A stretch of 44,529 nucleotides of DNA. Origin: an uncultured Alphaproteobacteria bacterium. GTDB taxonomy: Bacteria > Pseudomonadota > Alphaproteobacteria > HIMB59 > GCA-002718135. The translations under genes and the position numbers were made by a program. Positions 1 through 7,914 of the stretch are shown here, piece after piece. Location of the stretch: NCBI GenBank assembly GCA_902627245.1, contig CACOIH010000011.1:1-44529 (forward strand), in the 5' to 3' direction. The notes beneath the pieces were generated by a model. That model ran no database searches and was not told the origin of the DNA. It saw only the letters and a program-made list of their open reading frames with translations. Each line of letters starts with the position of its first letter. The first letter of the stretch is position 1.

Positions 1-102
1 AAAATCTTCTATATTATTTTTTGTATCAATCTTTAAAAATTCTGACTGGAATATATACTGTATAAAAGCAAGTCTTGTTTGTGACTTGGTAAAATTTTGC
101 AT
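1..102 (-). CDS. nusB: NusB transcription antitermination factor, N-terminal fragment
   Basis: The minus strand opens with ATG at 102-100 and stays open for 34 codons to the window edge, so only the N-terminus is present. The visible peptide has the TKSQTRLAFIQYIFQSEF pattern, resembling the first helix of NusB (the R-x-A-x-x-x-x-Y-x-x-x region). In the family, NusB pairs with NusE (S10) to bind boxA RNA and support antitermination of rRNA operons. The start lies one base beyond the ribH stop (TAA-A-ATG), so the two are translationally coupled, and nusB after ribH is the usual proteobacterial order. The identification rests on about 18 informative residues plus position. Confidence 0.7.
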   Translation of the reverse strand, partial: MQNFTKSQTRLAFIQYIFQSEFLKIDTKNNIEDF

Positions 103-103
103 T

Positions 104-505
104 TTATTTTAATAATTCAATGCAAGCTAAAGCAGCTTCTCGACCTTTGTTTTTTTGATTAATATCACTTCTTATAGTAGCTTGTTGTAAATTATAGCAA
201 GTAAGAATTCCTAAGCCTATAGGTATTGTGAATTCAACTGATAGATCTAATATTTTTCTAGATGTTTCATTTGAAATAATTTCAAAATGATATGTTTCTC
301 CTTTAATTACACAACCTAAGGCTATAAAACCATCATAATTGTTTATATTTTTTTTTATCAAATAAGGTATTTCAAAGCACCCAGGAGCATGAATAATCTC
401 ATATTCAAAATTGCTTTCTTTTAATGTATTAACTGCACCAGTCTCTAAATTGTTAGAAATATTAGAATAATAATTAGAAGATACAATTAATATTTTTTTA
501 CTCAT
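104..505 (-). CDS. ribH: 6,7-dimethyl-8-ribityllumazine synthase
   Basis: RibH condenses 5-amino-6-ribitylaminouracil with 3,4-dihydroxy-2-butanone 4-phosphate, the penultimate step of riboflavin synthesis, in the cytoplasm. The 133-residue protein is slightly short for the family (about 140-160). It has the substrate loop APGCFEIP (40-47), the GCVIKGETYHFE block (64-75) with the general base His73, the PIGLGILT strand (95-102) and the closing NKGREAA helix (119-125). The usual T-x-E-Q-A after LT is here NLQQA, a mild change. The start ATG overlaps the ribBX stop by 4 nt (ATGA), which fixes the start and implies translational coupling. It is the seventh gene of the rpiB to nusB unit. Confidence 0.95.
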   Translation of the reverse strand: MSKKILIVSSNYYSNISNNLETGAVNTLKESNFEYEIIHAPGCFEIPYLIKKNINNYDGFIALGCVIKGETYHFEIISNETSRKILDLSVEFTIPIGLGILTCYNLQQATIRSDINQKNKGREAALACIELLK

Positions 506-1605
506 ATTTTATTTTGATCTATAATTTCTATATTAAAACCTTCAAGTGCAATAATCCGTTTCTTAGTATTTGTTAATAATATTATTTTTTTAATGTTTAA
601 AAGAGATAATATTTGAGCTCCGACACCATATTCTCTTAATTCTAATTTATTATTAGTTTTTTTTCTTTTATTAAATGTTTTAAGGATGTTAGGTGACATA
701 TCACTATTAATTAATACAATTGCCCCTGAGCCAGATTTTTCAATTAATTTGAAAGCACTTTTGATTTCTCTGCCGAATATATTTTTTTCTTCAAAAATAT
801 CTTTTGTAATATTCAATCTATGCATTCTTACTAAACAAGGTTCGTTATAATCTTTAATATTTTTAACCAATGCATAATGTTTTTCACCAGAAATTGTATT
901 CTGAAATACTTTTAAATAAAAACCCGATCCCATTTCACTCTCAAAAGGTCTTTCTGAAATTAGCTCTACAATTTTAGTTTTTTTTAGTTTAAATTTAATC
1001 AAGTCACTTACTGTACCAACTTTAAGATTATGTTTTTTTGCGAATTTAATAATTTCTGGCAATCTTGCCATTGATCCATCATCACTCATTATTTCACATA
1101 TGACACCTGATGGATTTAAATTTGCTAATTTAGATATATCAATAGCAGCTTCTGTATGTCCAGCGCGCTCAAGAACACCGCCATCCCATGCCATCAATGG
1201 AAAAACATGGCCAGGATAAACCAGATCTTCTTTATTTCTATTGTTGTTGATTGCTACAGATATAGTGTGAGCTCTATCGGCAGCGGAAATTCCAGTGGTA
1301 ACGCCTTCTCTAGCTTCTATTGAAACGGTAAAGGCAGTTAAATCGTTTTTTTGATTATTGGGATTCATTAGTGGTAAATCTAGTTGCTTAATTCTCTCTT
1401 TTGTCATTGCTAGACAAATCAAGCCTCTACCAAACTTTGCCATAAAATTTATCGCTTCTGGATTTGCATATTGACCAGGTATAATTAAATCTCCTTCATT
1501 CTCTCTATCTGGATCGTCAACCAAAATATACATTTTGCCATTACGTGCATCTTCAATTATTTCATCTATAGTTGATAAATTCATGTCATCATTATTAATA
1601 TTCAT
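502..1605 (-). CDS. ribBX: 3,4-dihydroxy-2-butanone 4-phosphate synthase with degenerate RibA-like domain (RibBX type)
   Basis: The N-terminal half (about 10-205) is RibB, which makes the four-carbon unit for lumazine synthase from ribulose 5-phosphate. DDPDRENEGDL (30-40), GHVFPL (132-137), RAGHTEAAID (147-156) and EIMSDDGSMAR (171-181) are intact. The C-terminal part (about 210-367) has the GTP cyclohydrolase II fold pattern, including YGVGAQIL (326-333) and LLTNTKKR (343-350). However, the zinc cysteine motif is gone: the HSECLTGD position reads HRLNITKD (262-269), the RCDCG position reads KNIFG (274-278), and only Cys257 remains in the domain. The EGRGIGL loop is also absent. This matches the RibBX variant described in Proteobacteria, so GTP cyclohydrolase II activity is not expected here. 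It overlaps ribE and ribH by 4 nt each. Confidence 0.92.
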   Translation of the reverse strand: MNINNDDMNLSTIDEIIEDARNGKMYILVDDPDRENEGDLIIPGQYANPEAINFMAKFGRGLICLAMTKERIKQLDLPLMNPNNQKNDLTAFTVSIEAREGVTTGISAADRAHTISVAINNNRNKEDLVYPGHVFPLMAWDGGVLERAGHTEAAIDISKLANLNPSGVICEIMSDDGSMARLPEIIKFAKKHNLKVGTVSDLIKFKLKKTKIVELISERPFESEMGSGFYLKVFQNTISGEKHYALVKNIKDYNEPCLVRMHRLNITKDIFEEKNIFGREIKSAFKLIEKSGSGAIVLINSDMSPNILKTFNKRKKTNNKLELREYGVGAQILSLLNIKKIILLTNTKKRIIALEGFNIEIIDQNKI

Positions 1606-2189
1606 TTTGTCAAAATAAACCTAGCTAAATAATCAAACTCTATATTTACATCATCGTTAGATCTAAGAAATCGAAGATTAGTATTATTATATGTATGTTC
1701 AATTACAGAAATTTTAAAATAATCTTTAAATACGTTTGCTATAGTCAATGATATACCATTTATTGAAATAGAAGCCTTTTCAGAAATAAATTTGTTGTTA
1801 ATATCAAAATTTTTTTTGAAATGGTATTCCCAACTATTTTCCAATTTTACAATTTTTATTAATGGAGTAACAGTGTCAACATGGCCATAGACAAAGTGGC
1901 CACTAATTTCATCACCAATAGTTAAAGATTTTTCTATATTTATCAAATTTTTACTTTCTATATATTTTTTTAAGTTTGTTCTCTCAAGTGTTTCCTCTCC
2001 AATATTTACTTCAAATTTATATAAATCATTAATTTTAGTAATATTTTTAGCTGTCAAACATACTCCATTACATGAAATTGAAGAGCCTTCATTAGAATTG
2101 CTAAGATCAAGTTTAGTTGTAACATTAAATAAACTTTGGTTTAATTGACTTAAAGTGCCTAAATCTTGAATAATACCTGTGAACATCAA
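1602..2189 (-). CDS. ribE: riboflavin synthase, alpha subunit
   Basis: Riboflavin synthase dismutates two 6,7-dimethyl-8-ribityllumazine molecules to riboflavin and the pyrimidine precursor. The 195-residue sequence has the expected tandem lumazine-binding barrels. The first runs from MFTGIIQDLG (2-11) through NGVCLTA (41-47). The second starts near GDEISGHFVYGHVDT (92-106) and contains the matching SINGISLTI (142-150). The start region reads ATGATG, and the second Met (position 2) fits the family MFTGI start, so the true start may be 2186. Four-nucleotide overlaps with ribD upstream and ribBX downstream place it inside the riboflavin unit. Confidence 0.95.
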   Translation of the reverse strand: MMFTGIIQDLGTLSQLNQSLFNVTTKLDLSNSNEGSSISCNGVCLTAKNITKINDLYKFEVNIGEETLERTNLKKYIESKNLINIEKSLTIGDEISGHFVYGHVDTVTPLIKIVKLENSWEYHFKKNFDINNKFISEKASISINGISLTIANVFKDYFKISVIEHTYNNTNLRFLRSNDDVNIEFDYLARFILTK

Positions 2190-3268
2190 ATTACATTATA
2201 TTTAAAATAGTTATCACTTCTAAATTTTCTTGTTTCTTGAAGTGATAAATTTAATTTATTTATTTTATTTCCTAAAATAGCAGGTTTACCATTTTGTCCA
2301 ATAATTTTTTTTGACTCAAATAAATGAATTTCATCAACTAAATTATTTTTCAATAAATCAGTAAATAAAATGCCTCCAGCTTCTACGAGAATGTCAGATA
2401 TTTTTAATGAATAAATTTTATTAAATATTCTTTTTAGATTTAATTTATTATCTTTATTTAATTTACAATAAATAATTTCACATCCCAGTTTTGTTAAATT
2501 TTCAGTTTTTTTATTTTTTTTTGAAGTAAAAATTATAATTCTTTTCTTAGAAATATTTTGTAATATATTAGATGTTAATGGAATTTTAAGATTTTTATCC
2601 AAAATAATTATTGGAAGGTGAATTTCTTTTTTTTTCTTCATTCTAACAGTCAAATTTGGATTGTCTTTAATTACAGTTTTTGAAGTTGTTAATATTGCTT
2701 GACTAAAATATCTTAGTTTATGACCATACTGCCTACTATATTCATTTGATATCCATTTACTTTTATAATTACTCCAAGCAATTTTTTCATCTTTTGAGAT
2801 TGCAAGCTTAACCTTTGTAAAGGGTTGTTTTTTTTTAAGACTTTTAAAAAAAAATTTATTCAAATTGTATGTTTTTTCGTTTTCCAAGCCAACATTTACA
2901 GCAACATTATTTTTTCTTAGTTTATTAATACTTTTTTTATTAGTCCTTAGATCAGGATCAGACGCTGAAATAAATATCTCTTTAATTCCTGACCTTAATA
3001 TTTGATCAGTACATGATCCATTTTTTGAACTGTGATAACAGGGTTCTAAAGTAACATACATAGTTGCACCTTTTGAGTTACTACCAGCTCTTTCTAAAGC
3101 AATTTCTTCTGCATGAGGTCTTCCAGAGTAATTTGTTACCGCCTTTGAAATAATCTTAGAGTTTTTAGCTATTATGCAACCAACTGTTGGATTTGGAAAA
3201 GTTTGACCAAATTTTTTTTTTGCGAGTTCGTGTGCAAGGTTAATCATTTTTAAATTATTGTCAGACAC
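2186..3268 (-). CDS. ribD: bifunctional riboflavin deaminase/reductase
   Basis: RibD carries out the deamination and ribosyl side-chain reduction after GTP cyclohydrolase II. The deaminase half (1 to about 130) shows FPNPTVGCIIAK (24-35), the zinc/proton-shuttle motif HAE at 52-54, and the two further zinc ligands Cys77 and Cys86 in LEPCYHSSKNGSC. That loop diverges from the common G-R-T-P-P-C form. The reductase half (about 150-360) contains a TVIKDNPNLTVR-like substrate loop and the VEAGGILFTDLL cofactor-binding segment. Length (360) is normal. It ends 4 nt inside ribE and begins 5 nt after nrdR, within the same unit. Confidence 0.94.
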   Translation of the reverse strand: MSDNNLKMINLAHELAKKKFGQTFPNPTVGCIIAKNSKIISKAVTNYSGRPHAEEIALERAGSNSKGATMYVTLEPCYHSSKNGSCTDQILRSGIKEIFISASDPDLRTNKKSINKLRKNNVAVNVGLENEKTYNLNKFFFKSLKKKQPFTKVKLAISKDEKIAWSNYKSKWISNEYSRQYGHKLRYFSQAILTTSKTVIKDNPNLTVRMKKKKEIHLPIIILDKNLKIPLTSNILQNISKKRIIIFTSKKNKKTENLTKLGCEIIYCKLNKDNKLNLKRIFNKIYSLKISDILVEAGGILFTDLLKNNLVDEIHLFESKKIIGQNGKPAILGNKINKLNLSLQETRKFRSDNYFKYNVI

Positions 3269-3273
3269 TAAAA

Positions 3274-3726
3274 TTACTTGTCTTCTAAATTACCTAAAAA
3301 ATCCTCAAAATCTTTAGCTTCTCTAAAATTTTTATAAACTGAAGCAAATCTAACATAAGCTACTTGGTCTAAGTGCATCAAAGCCTCCATTATATATTGA
3401 CCAATGATATTTGATCTTATTTCAGTTTCACCTGAATTTTCCAGTTTTCTAACTATTGCATTAACTATTTTTTCAATTTTTTCATTTTCGATATCTCTTT
3501 TTCTAAGAGCAAGAGATAATGATCTGAACATCTTGTCTCTGTCAAAATTTTCTTTTTGACCTTTGCTTTTTAAAACTACCAGATCTCTAAGTTGAATTCT
3601 TTCAAATGTGGTAAACCTAGAGCCACACTGTTCGCATATTCTTCTTCTTCTTATGGCAGTATTATCTTCTGTTGGTCTTGAATCTTTAACTTGTGAATCT
3701 TCATTACTACAGAAGGGGCATCTCAT
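3274..3726 (-). CDS. nrdR: transcriptional repressor NrdR
   Basis: NrdR senses ATP/dATP through an ATP-cone and represses ribonucleotide reductase genes at NrdR boxes. The 150-residue protein starts with the zinc ribbon [10 protein letters not shown] (Cys3, Cys6) and its second half [13 protein letters not shown] (Cys31, Cys34), preceded by the basic RRRR patch (26-29) used in DNA contact. The ATP-cone spans about 49-139. The start codon overlaps the glyA stop by one base, and ribD follows after 5 nt. The glyA-nrdR-ribD order is widespread in Alphaproteobacteria. Confidence 0.96.
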   Translation of the reverse strand: MRCPFCSNEDSQVKDSRPTEDNTAIRRRRICEQCGSRFTTFERIQLRDLVVLKSKGQKENFDRDKMFRSLSLALRKRDIENEKIEKIVNAIVRKLENSGETEIRSNIIGQYIMEALMHLDQVAYVRFASVYKNFREAKDFEDFLGNLEDK

Positions 3727-5015
3727 TAAAAAGCCTCGTTATAAATAGGATATTTGTTACATAAAGAAACTACATCTTTTCTAGTTTTATTGAAAACTTC
3801 TTTACGCTCATTATCATCTAAAAGTAAACTGTCCAAGATATCTGCAATCATATTACCTACTTGTTTAAAATCCTCTTGAGTAAAACCTCTTGTGGTTGCA
3901 GCAGCGGTACCAAACCTTAAACCACTTGTAACCTTTGGAGGATTTGGATCATAAGGAATTGCATTTTTATTACAAGCAAGTCCAACATCTTCTAATATTT
4001 TCTCAGCTTTATCTCCTGTTAATCCCTTAGGAGTAAGGTCTAACCAAACAATATGAGAATCTGTTCCTCCAGTTACAATCCTAAAACCTCTATCAACAAG
4101 TGTTTGAGCCATTGCTTTAGCACTTGAAATAACGTTTTTGATGTATTCTTCAAATTCTGGCTTTAAAGCTTCTCCAAAACATACAGCTCTTGCGGCAATA
4201 ACATGCATTAAAGGACCTCCTTGCAAGCCTGGAAATACTGCGGAATTTATTTTTTTATATAAATCCTCATGATTTGTTAAAATCATAGCACTCCTAGCAC
4301 CTCTTAAGGTTTTATGAGTTGTAGAAGTTACTATGTGAGCGTGTTCAATTGGATTTGGATATTGTTTTCCAGCAACTAAACCAGAATAGTGAGCCATATC
4401 TACCAAAAAATAAGCACCAACTTTATCTGCAATTGCTCTAAAACGTTTCCAGTCAATAATTCTAGGATAAGCAGATGCTCCAGCTATTAGCATTTTTGGT
4501 TTATGCTCTAATGCTAATGCCTCTACCTCGTCATAATCAATTAAATCTTTATCATTTCCATCTTGCTTTACACCATATTGAATAGCATTAAACCACTTGC
4601 CGGACAAATTAGGTTTAGCACCATGAGTTAAATGTCCACCTGAAGCAAGAGACATACCTAAAATTGTGTCATGTGGTTGAAGCAATGCGAGGAATACAGC
4701 TTGGTTAGCCTGCGCGCCACTGTGTGGTTGAAGATTTGCATATTTGCAATTAAAAAGTTTTTTTACTCTTTCAAGAGCTATTTCCTCTGCTTGATCAACA
4801 AATTCACAACCTCCATAATATCTTTTACCTGGATACCCTTCTGCATATTTATTGGTCATTACTGAGCCTTGAGCGTTTAGTATTGATTTTGATGCAATAT
4901 TCTCTGAAGCAATCAATTCTATTTGATTTTGTTGTCTCTCTAATTCACTTTTTAAAGTTCCATAAACTTCTGGATCAGCCTCTTTAATACCTTTTGTAAA
5001 CAAATCTGACATCAT
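3726..5015 (-). CDS. glyA: serine hydroxymethyltransferase
   Basis: This PLP enzyme interconverts serine and glycine with tetrahydrofolate, feeding one-carbon units to purines, thymidylate and methionine. The 429-residue sequence carries the family landmarks IELIASEN (32-39), [13 protein letters not shown] (57-69), PHSGAQAN (97-104), [11 protein letters not shown] (206-216) and STTHKTLRG (231-239), with the PLP lysine at 235. The gene begins ATGATG, and the first ATG overlaps the rpiB stop codon (4 nt). It is followed by nrdR with a 1-nt overlap. Base usage matches its neighbours. Confidence 0.97.
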   Translation of the reverse strand: MMSDLFTKGIKEADPEVYGTLKSELERQQNQIELIASENIASKSILNAQGSVMTNKYAEGYPGKRYYGGCEFVDQAEEIALERVKKLFNCKYANLQPHSGAQANQAVFLALLQPHDTILGMSLASGGHLTHGAKPNLSGKWFNAIQYGVKQDGNDKDLIDYDEVEALALEHKPKMLIAGASAYPRIIDWKRFRAIADKVGAYFLVDMAHYSGLVAGKQYPNPIEHAHIVTSTTHKTLRGARSAMILTNHEDLYKKINSAVFPGLQGGPLMHVIAARAVCFGEALKPEFEEYIKNVISSAKAMAQTLVDRGFRIVTGGTDSHIVWLDLTPKGLTGDKAEKILEDVGLACNKNAIPYDPNPPKVTSGLRFGTAAATTRGFTQEDFKQVGNMIADILDSLLLDDNERKEVFNKTRKDVVSLCNKYPIYNEAF

Positions 5016-5431
5016 ATCTTATTTATCCTTTTCTTGTGACGTCCCGACTCAAATTCTGTTGAAAGAAAAGTCTGAACACATTTTTTTGCTTCGTTTATAT
5101 TAATAAACCTACCCGGTAAAACAAGTACATTAGCATCATTGTGCTTTCTTATCAATCTTGCTGTTTTTGCATTATTGACTAGACCAGCTCTAATACCTTT
5201 TTTTCTATTTGCTGCTATACTCATTCCTACCCCAGTTCCGCATATTAAAATACCAAAGTTGTTTTTATTCTTAACTATTTCCTTAGTTAATTTGTGTGCA
5301 AAATCAGGATAGTCAACACTTTCATCAGACTTTGTGCCTAAATCAGCCATCTTTGAGAATATTTTCAATAGCTGTGATTTAAGCTTAAATCCAGCATGAT
5401 CTGAGGCAATATATACTGTTTTATTTTTCAT
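5012..5431 (-). CDS. rpiB: ribose-5-phosphate isomerase B
   Basis: RpiB interconverts ribose 5-phosphate and ribulose 5-phosphate, and ribulose 5-phosphate is the RibB substrate made downstream in this unit. The 139-residue protein shows [10 protein letters not shown] (9-18), the ESVDYPDFA segment (37-45) and [20 protein letters not shown] (63-82) with the catalytic Cys65. It is probably the first gene of the eight-gene minus-strand unit, since the next gene upstream (gcdH) is divergent and 51 bp away. LacA/LacB family isomerases are an alternative, but the context favours RpiB. Confidence 0.93.
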   Translation of the reverse strand: MKNKTVYIASDHAGFKLKSQLLKIFSKMADLGTKSDESVDYPDFAHKLTKEIVKNKNNFGILICGTGVGMSIAANRKKGIRAGLVNNAKTARLIRKHNDANVLVLPGRFININEAKKCVQTFLSTEFESGRHKKRINKI

Positions 5432-5482
5432 ATTTAATTTTATGGTTATTTACATTAAAAAAATGATAATGCCTAATATTGT
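5432..5482. promoter_or_regulatory. 51-bp divergent intergenic region between rpiB and gcdH
   Basis: The only space between the two divergent start codons must hold both leaders. It is almost pure A/T. On the plus strand TTTACA (5449-5454) and TAATAT (5474-5479) resemble -35 and -10 boxes but with a 19-bp spacer and only three bases before the gcdH ATG. No Shine-Dalgarno sequence is visible for either gene. Exact promoter positions are not supported; only the location of a bidirectional regulatory region is. Confidence 0.4.
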
Positions 5483-6658
5483 ATGAAACAAAATAATTGG
5501 TTTGATCCGTTCCATATCCAATCCCATCTCTCCGAAGAGGAATTAGGAATTCAAAAAAATGTAAGACAATTTTGTGAAAAAGAACTTAGACCTTCAGTTG
5601 TTAAAATGAATAGAAATCATGAGTTTAATATTAATCTTTACCCTAGGTTTGGGTCACTCGGTGTTTTAGGCCAAACAGTTAAATCTCATGGAGGCTCAGG
5701 TACATCAAATCTTGCTTATGGTCTTGTTGCTTATGAATTTGAAAAAATTGACAGTAGCTACAGATCATCAATTTCCGTTCAATCTTCATTAGTAATTCAT
5801 CCTATAAATGAGTTTGGCTCTAAAGATCAAAAAGATAAATATTTACCTGAACTAATTAATGGTGAAAAAATTGGATGTTTCGGATTAACTGAAAGTGAAG
5901 CTGGATCCGATCCTTCATCGATGAAAACAACATTTAAAGAAACTAAAGATGGCTATATTTTAAATGGTTCAAAAAATTGGATTACAAATGCACCTATTGC
6001 AGATATATTTATAATTTGGGCTCTAGATGAAAATAAAGATCATAAAAGTATTAAAGGTTTCATATTAGAAAAAAATTTTAAAGGATTAAAAACATCTCAC
6101 ATCGAAAATAAAACAAGTCTAAAAATTAGTCCAACTGGACAAATTACTTTAGATAAAGTTCATGTGCCAAAAGACTCGCTTCTAGAAAATACTAATGGTT
6201 GGAAATCAGTATTTAGTTGTTTAAATAAGGCAAGATTTGGAATTAGTTGGGGTGTGTTAGGTGCAGCAACTGAATGTTGGATGATTTCAAAAGAATATGT
6301 AGAAAATAGAATTATGTTTAAAAAACCACTTGCATCCAATCAATTAATTCAAAAAAAATTATCTGAGATGCAAATTGAGATTAATCTCGGATTATCATCA
6401 TGTTTATTAAGCGCGAAAGCCTTAGATGACGGTAAGGATATTATCAATGCAATAAGTATTTTAAAAAAGAATAATTGCCAGAAGGCTCTTGATATTTGTA
6501 GAGATTCCAGAGATATGCTTGGAGCTAATGGATTAATTGATGAATATCATATTATGAGACATCTGGTTAATTTAGAAACAGTTAAAACGTATGAAGGTGC
6601 AGAAGATATTCATTCACTAATATTAGGCAAAAATCAGACAGGTATTTCTAGTTTTTAA
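5483..6658 (+). CDS. gcdH: glutaryl-CoA dehydrogenase (acyl-CoA dehydrogenase family)
   Basis: GcdH oxidises and decarboxylates glutaryl-CoA to crotonyl-CoA in lysine, tryptophan and aromatic-acid degradation, passing electrons to ETF. The 391-residue protein resembles that subfamily throughout: DSSYRSSISVQSSLVIHP (90-107) with the substrate-binding Arg94, CFGLTESEAGSDP (132-144), NWITNAPIAD (165-174), CLNKARFGISWGVLGAA (246-262), and TYEGAEDIHSLILG (369-382) in which Glu371 is the expected catalytic base. The start at 5483 gives the family's usual NxWFDPF-type opening. A TRAP transporter follows on the same strand after a 105-nt gap that seems to hold its own promoter, so co-transcription is uncertain. 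Confidence 0.92.
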   Translation: MKQNNWFDPFHIQSHLSEEELGIQKNVRQFCEKELRPSVVKMNRNHEFNINLYPRFGSLGVLGQTVKSHGGSGTSNLAYGLVAYEFEKIDSSYRSSISVQSSLVIHPINEFGSKDQKDKYLPELINGEKIGCFGLTESEAGSDPSSMKTTFKETKDGYILNGSKNWITNAPIADIFIIWALDENKDHKSIKGFILEKNFKGLKTSHIENKTSLKISPTGQITLDKVHVPKDSLLENTNGWKSVFSCLNKARFGISWGVLGAATECWMISKEYVENRIMFKKPLASNQLIQKKLSEMQIEINLGLSSCLLSAKALDDGKDIINAISILKKNNCQKALDICRDSRDMLGANGLIDEYHIMRHLVNLETVKTYEGAEDIHSLILGKNQTGISSF

Positions 6659-6689
6659 TAATTTTCTACTTATTTAATACTATTAGAAA

Positions 6690-6716
6690 TTGATAGATAT
6701 TCTATTTTTGTATAGT
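6690..6716 (+). promoter_or_regulatory. possible sigma70-type promoter for the TRAP operon
   Basis: TTGATA (6690-6695) and TATAGT (6711-6716) lie 47-74 nt before the binding-protein start codon, separated by 15 bp, which is shorter than the optimal 17. The gap after gcdH (6659-6763) is one of the longer non-coding stretches on this strand, which supports a promoter here. The assignment is from consensus similarity only. Confidence 0.3.
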
Positions 6717-6753
6717 TCTATCAGTAAATTAATTAATTAATTCATATTATCTC

Positions 6754-6760
6754 GGGAGGA
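6754..6760 (+). promoter_or_regulatory. strong ribosome binding site GGGAGGA
   Basis: GGGAGGA lies 3 nt before the ATG of the TRAP binding protein, in a window where most genes have no recognisable Shine-Dalgarno sequence. It fixes the start at 6764 and fits the high synthesis needed for a periplasmic binding protein. Confidence 0.75.
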
Positions 6761-6763
6761 CAT

Positions 6764-7870
6764 ATGAAAAAAAACTTTAAAAGACGTGACTTCCTCAAAA
6801 AAGCAGGAATAGGTGGAGCAGCTGCGGCTGCGGTATCATCATTCCCTGCACCAGCTATTGCGGCTGATAGGATTGAAGTCAATTGCGTTGCTACATGGGG
6901 AAGAGGTTATCCTGGTCTAGGTACAGGTGCAGAAGCTGTTTCTCAAAGAATATCAGACTTAAGTGATGGACGTATTATAGTAAATCATTTTGCTGGTGGA
7001 GAGAGAGTTGGACCACTAGATGTATTTACAGAAGTTACATCAGGTAACGCTCAAATGTATAATAGTGCTGACTACTATTGGGTTGGACAACATCCTGGTT
7101 GGGGATTTTTCGCAGCAGTTCCATTTGGAATGATCGCAACAGAAATCAACGGATGGATAAGACATGGTGGTGGACAAGAGCTATGGGATGAGCTTGGTGA
7201 TGAATTTGGATTAAAAAACTTTATGGCAGGAAACTCTGGAGTTCAAATGGGTGGATGGTTTAATAAAGAGATTAATTCACCGGATGACTTTAAAGGTCTG
7301 AAAATGAGAATTCCTGGATTAGGTGGAATGATGATGTCAAAACTTGGTTTATCTGTAGTTGGTGTACCAGGTGGACAAATTTATGAAAACTTAATAAATG
7401 GAACAATTGATGCAACAGAGTGGGTAGGACCATGGAATGATGAAAGATCAAGATTCTATGAAGCTGCGAAATATTATTACTGGCCTGGTTGTCATGAGCC
7501 AGGAACATTGATTACACTTGGTTGCAATAAATCTTGGTTAACAAGCTTAAGTAAAACAGATCAAATGATTATTGAGCATGCATCAACAGTTCAAAATGAA
7601 AGAATGTTGACTGAATATAATGCTAACAATGGTGCTGCGTTGCAGAGACTTGTAAATGATCATGGTGTAGAACTAAGAGAATTCAATGAAGATGTTATCG
7701 ACGCAATGGGTGAAGCAGCAGAAGAACTGTATGAAGAACTTGCTGAAGGTAATGAACTTACAGGAAGAATTCTTGCAAGCTTTAAACAGTCAAGAAGTGA
7801 AATAAGTGGCTGGTTGAAAAAAGCTGATTCAGCATTCTTTACTCAGAGAAACAGAGTACTAGAAAGCTAA
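6764..7870 (+). CDS. TRAP transporter periplasmic substrate-binding protein (2-oxoacid/lactate-type)
   Basis: This extracytoplasmic protein captures an organic acid for the DctQM permease encoded next. Residues 1-33 form a Tat signal: KRRDFLKK (6-13), a hydrophobic Ala-rich segment and a probable cleavage after APAIA (29-33). The mature part keeps the signature GLKMRIPG (178-185), with Arg182 expected to salt-bridge the substrate carboxylate. It also has GTIDATEWVGPWNDE (213-227) and YYYWPGCHEPG (237-247), a pattern shared with the alpha-keto acid protein TakP and the calcium-lactate binding protein rather than C4-dicarboxylate DctP. A monocarboxylate or 2-oxoacid ligand is inferred, not shown. 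The upstream gcdH could hint at a glutarate-related acid, but that is weak. Confidence 0.88.
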   Translation: MKKNFKRRDFLKKAGIGGAAAAAVSSFPAPAIAADRIEVNCVATWGRGYPGLGTGAEAVSQRISDLSDGRIIVNHFAGGERVGPLDVFTEVTSGNAQMYNSADYYWVGQHPGWGFFAAVPFGMIATEINGWIRHGGGQELWDELGDEFGLKNFMAGNSGVQMGGWFNKEINSPDDFKGLKMRIPGLGGMMMSKLGLSVVGVPGGQIYENLINGTIDATEWVGPWNDERSRFYEAAKYYYWPGCHEPGTLITLGCNKSWLTSLSKTDQMIIEHASTVQNERMLTEYNANNGAALQRLVNDHGVELREFNEDVIDAMGEAAEELYEELAEGNELTGRILASFKQSRSEISGWLKKADSAFFTQRNRVLES

Positions 7871-7882
7871 AAATCTAATTTG

Positions 7883-7905
7883 AGTGGGGAGTTAACCTCC
7901 CCACT
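7883..7905 (+). terminator. intercistronic GC-rich hairpin between binding protein and small permease
   Basis: AGTGGGGAG (7883-7891), loop TTAAC, CTCCCCACT (7897-7905) form a perfect 9-bp stem, the most GC-rich structure in the window. It sits 12 nt after the binding-protein stop and 9 nt before the dctQ start, and no T-run follows. It is therefore more likely a 3' stabiliser or partial attenuator that keeps binding-protein mRNA in excess over permease mRNA than a full terminator. Confidence 0.8.
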
Positions 7906-7914
7906 GCAATTTAT

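Noticed and set aside
6731-6742. Run of AATTAATTAATT upstream of the TRAP operon as an operator
   Set aside because: Simple A/T repeats like this are expected at this base composition and have no further symmetry or spacing.
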